DNA from: JAVJPJ01 sp040217295
GTDB taxonomy: Bacteria; Pseudomonadota; Alphaproteobacteria; Rhodobacterales; Rhodobacteraceae
NCBI GenBank assembly: GCA_964460185.1
Contig: CAYWTM010000087.1
Coordinates: forward strand, 1 to 14,233
Length of the DNA: 14,233 nucleotides
Direction: 5' to 3'
The notes below the pieces were generated by a model. It did not search any database. It saw only the letters and a list, made by a program, of their open reading frames with translations, and was not told the DNA's origin. Position 1 is the first letter of the stretch, and each line of letters begins with the position of its first letter. The translations under genes and the position numbers were made by a program. This document shows, in pieces, positions 13,396 through 14,233 of the stretch.

Positions 13396-14233
13396 ATGAA
13401 CTTGGAGAAGTTCACGGATCGCGCGCGCGGGTTCCTTCAGGCCGCGCAGACCATCGCGCAACGCGAAGACCACCAGAAACTGGTCCCCGAACATGTGCTG
13501 AAGGCCCTGATGGATGACGAACAGGGCCTGGCCTCGAACCTGATCCGCAATGCGGGCGGTGCGCCCGAACGCGTGGCCGAGGCGTTGGAGATCGCGCTTG
13601 CCAAGATGCCCAAGGTGACGGGCGACGCGGCGCAGGTCTATCTGGACAAGCAGACCGCCAAGGTTCTCGACGAGGCCGAAAAGATCTCGCAAAAGGCGGG
13701 GGACAGCTTTGTCGCCGTGGAACGCCTGCTGACCGCGTTGGCGGTCGTGAAAAGCGGTGCGCGCGACGCGTTGGAGGCGGGGGCGGTCAACGCCCAGGCC
13801 CTGAACGCGGCGATCAACGATCTGCGCAAGGGGCGCACGGCGGATTCAGCCAGCGCCGAAGACAGCTATGACGCACTCAAGAAATATGCCCGCGACCTGA
13901 CCGAGGCCGCCCGCGAGGGCAAGATCGACCCGATCATCGGACGGGACGAGGAAATTCGGCGCGCCATGCAGGTGCTGAGCCGCCGGACCAAGAACAACCC
14001 GGTGCTGATCGGCGAACCGGGCGTGGGCAAGACCGCGATTGCCGAGGGGTTGGCGCTCCGCATCGTGAACGGGGACGTGCCCGAAAGCCTGCGCAACAAG
14101 ACGCTGATGGCGCTGGATATGGGCGCGCTGATCGCCGGGGCGAAATACCGTGGCGAATTCGAGGAGCGTTTGAAGGCGGTTCTGAACGAAATCGGCGCCG
14201 CGGCCGGTGAGATCATTCTATTCATCGACGAGA
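13396..14233 (+). CDS. clpB: ATP-dependent chaperone ClpB, N-terminal part (runs off the window)
   Basis: ClpB is the cytoplasmic AAA+ disaggregase that works with DnaK to recover aggregated proteins after heat stress. The first 279 residues are present. The N-domain (residues 1 to about 150) starts MNLEKFTDRARGFLQAAQ and includes LVPEHVLKALMDD, typical of Clp N-domains. The first AAA+ module follows: DPIIGRDEEIRRAMQVLSRR, Walker A GEPGVGKT (206-213), KYRGEFEERLK and Walker B IILFIDE (273-279) at the window edge. The N-terminal opening and linker favour ClpB over ClpA or ClpC. AGGAG at 13384-13388 lies seven bases before the ATG. The gene has its own leader and an RpoH-like promoter and is divergent from pyrF. 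Confidence 0.95.
   Translation, partial: MNLEKFTDRARGFLQAAQTIAQREDHQKLVPEHVLKALMDDEQGLASNLIRNAGGAPERVAEALEIALAKMPKVTGDAAQVYLDKQTAKVLDEAEKISQKAGDSFVAVERLLTALAVVKSGARDALEAGAVNAQALNAAINDLRKGRTADSASAEDSYDALKKYARDLTEAAREGKIDPIIGRDEEIRRAMQVLSRRTKNNPVLIGEPGVGKTAIAEGLALRIVNGDVPESLRNKTLMALDMGALIAGAKYRGEFEERLKAVLNEIGAAAGEIILFIDE

Overview
The window looks like chromosomal DNA from a Roseobacter-type alphaproteobacterium (Rhodobacterales). I infer this from the high G+C and GC-rich third codon positions, the 41-residue L36 protein, a DinB with an N-terminal zinc-finger-like segment, a GC-hairpin intergenic element ending in GATATTT that I recognise from this order, and the gene families present. Apart from the small doubtful ORF noted below, all protein genes can be placed in a family. 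I see no insertion sequence, prophage, CRISPR array or other clear sign of recent gene transfer.

Bases 1-5760 hold the downstream part of a plus-strand operon for a branched-chain-amino-acid-type (LIV/HAAT) ABC importer. It contains the last 21 codons of a LivG-like ATPase, the LivH and LivM permeases, a large periplasmic binding protein, the LivF ATPase, and a PaaK-like adenylate-forming enzyme whose start codon overlaps the livF stop. The order suggests uptake of a carboxylic acid followed by its activation, but the substrate cannot be read from sequence. Hairpins precede and follow the binding-protein gene and could set its message level apart from its neighbours. The ligase has a degenerate ATP-binding P-loop.

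Bases 5761-8222 hold an exported, cysteine-free caspase-like protein with two peptidoglycan-binding domains and three short helical repeats. It is followed by a RidA-like protein that lacks the catalytic arginine of the family, and then by a symmetrical terminator.

Bases 8223-9660 hold minus-strand rpmJ (L36) and tRNA-Val(GAC), with a good promoter for the tRNA, and a divergent N-formylglutamate amidohydrolase-like gene that ends at the GC-hairpin element.

Bases 9648-13014 hold minus-strand dinB (DNA polymerase IV), a plus-strand two-gene membrane operon (SPFH/band-7 protein and a short NfeD-like partner with overlapping stop and start), and minus-strand pyrF.

Bases 13015-13395 are mainly intergenic. 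They contain one weak candidate small ORF and a heat-shock (RpoH)-like promoter in front of clpB, whose first 279 codons run off the window end. The most unusual items are the cysteine-free caspase/peptidoglycan-binding protein and the ligase with the altered P-loop inside the transport operon. I did not find a clearly new multi-gene system.
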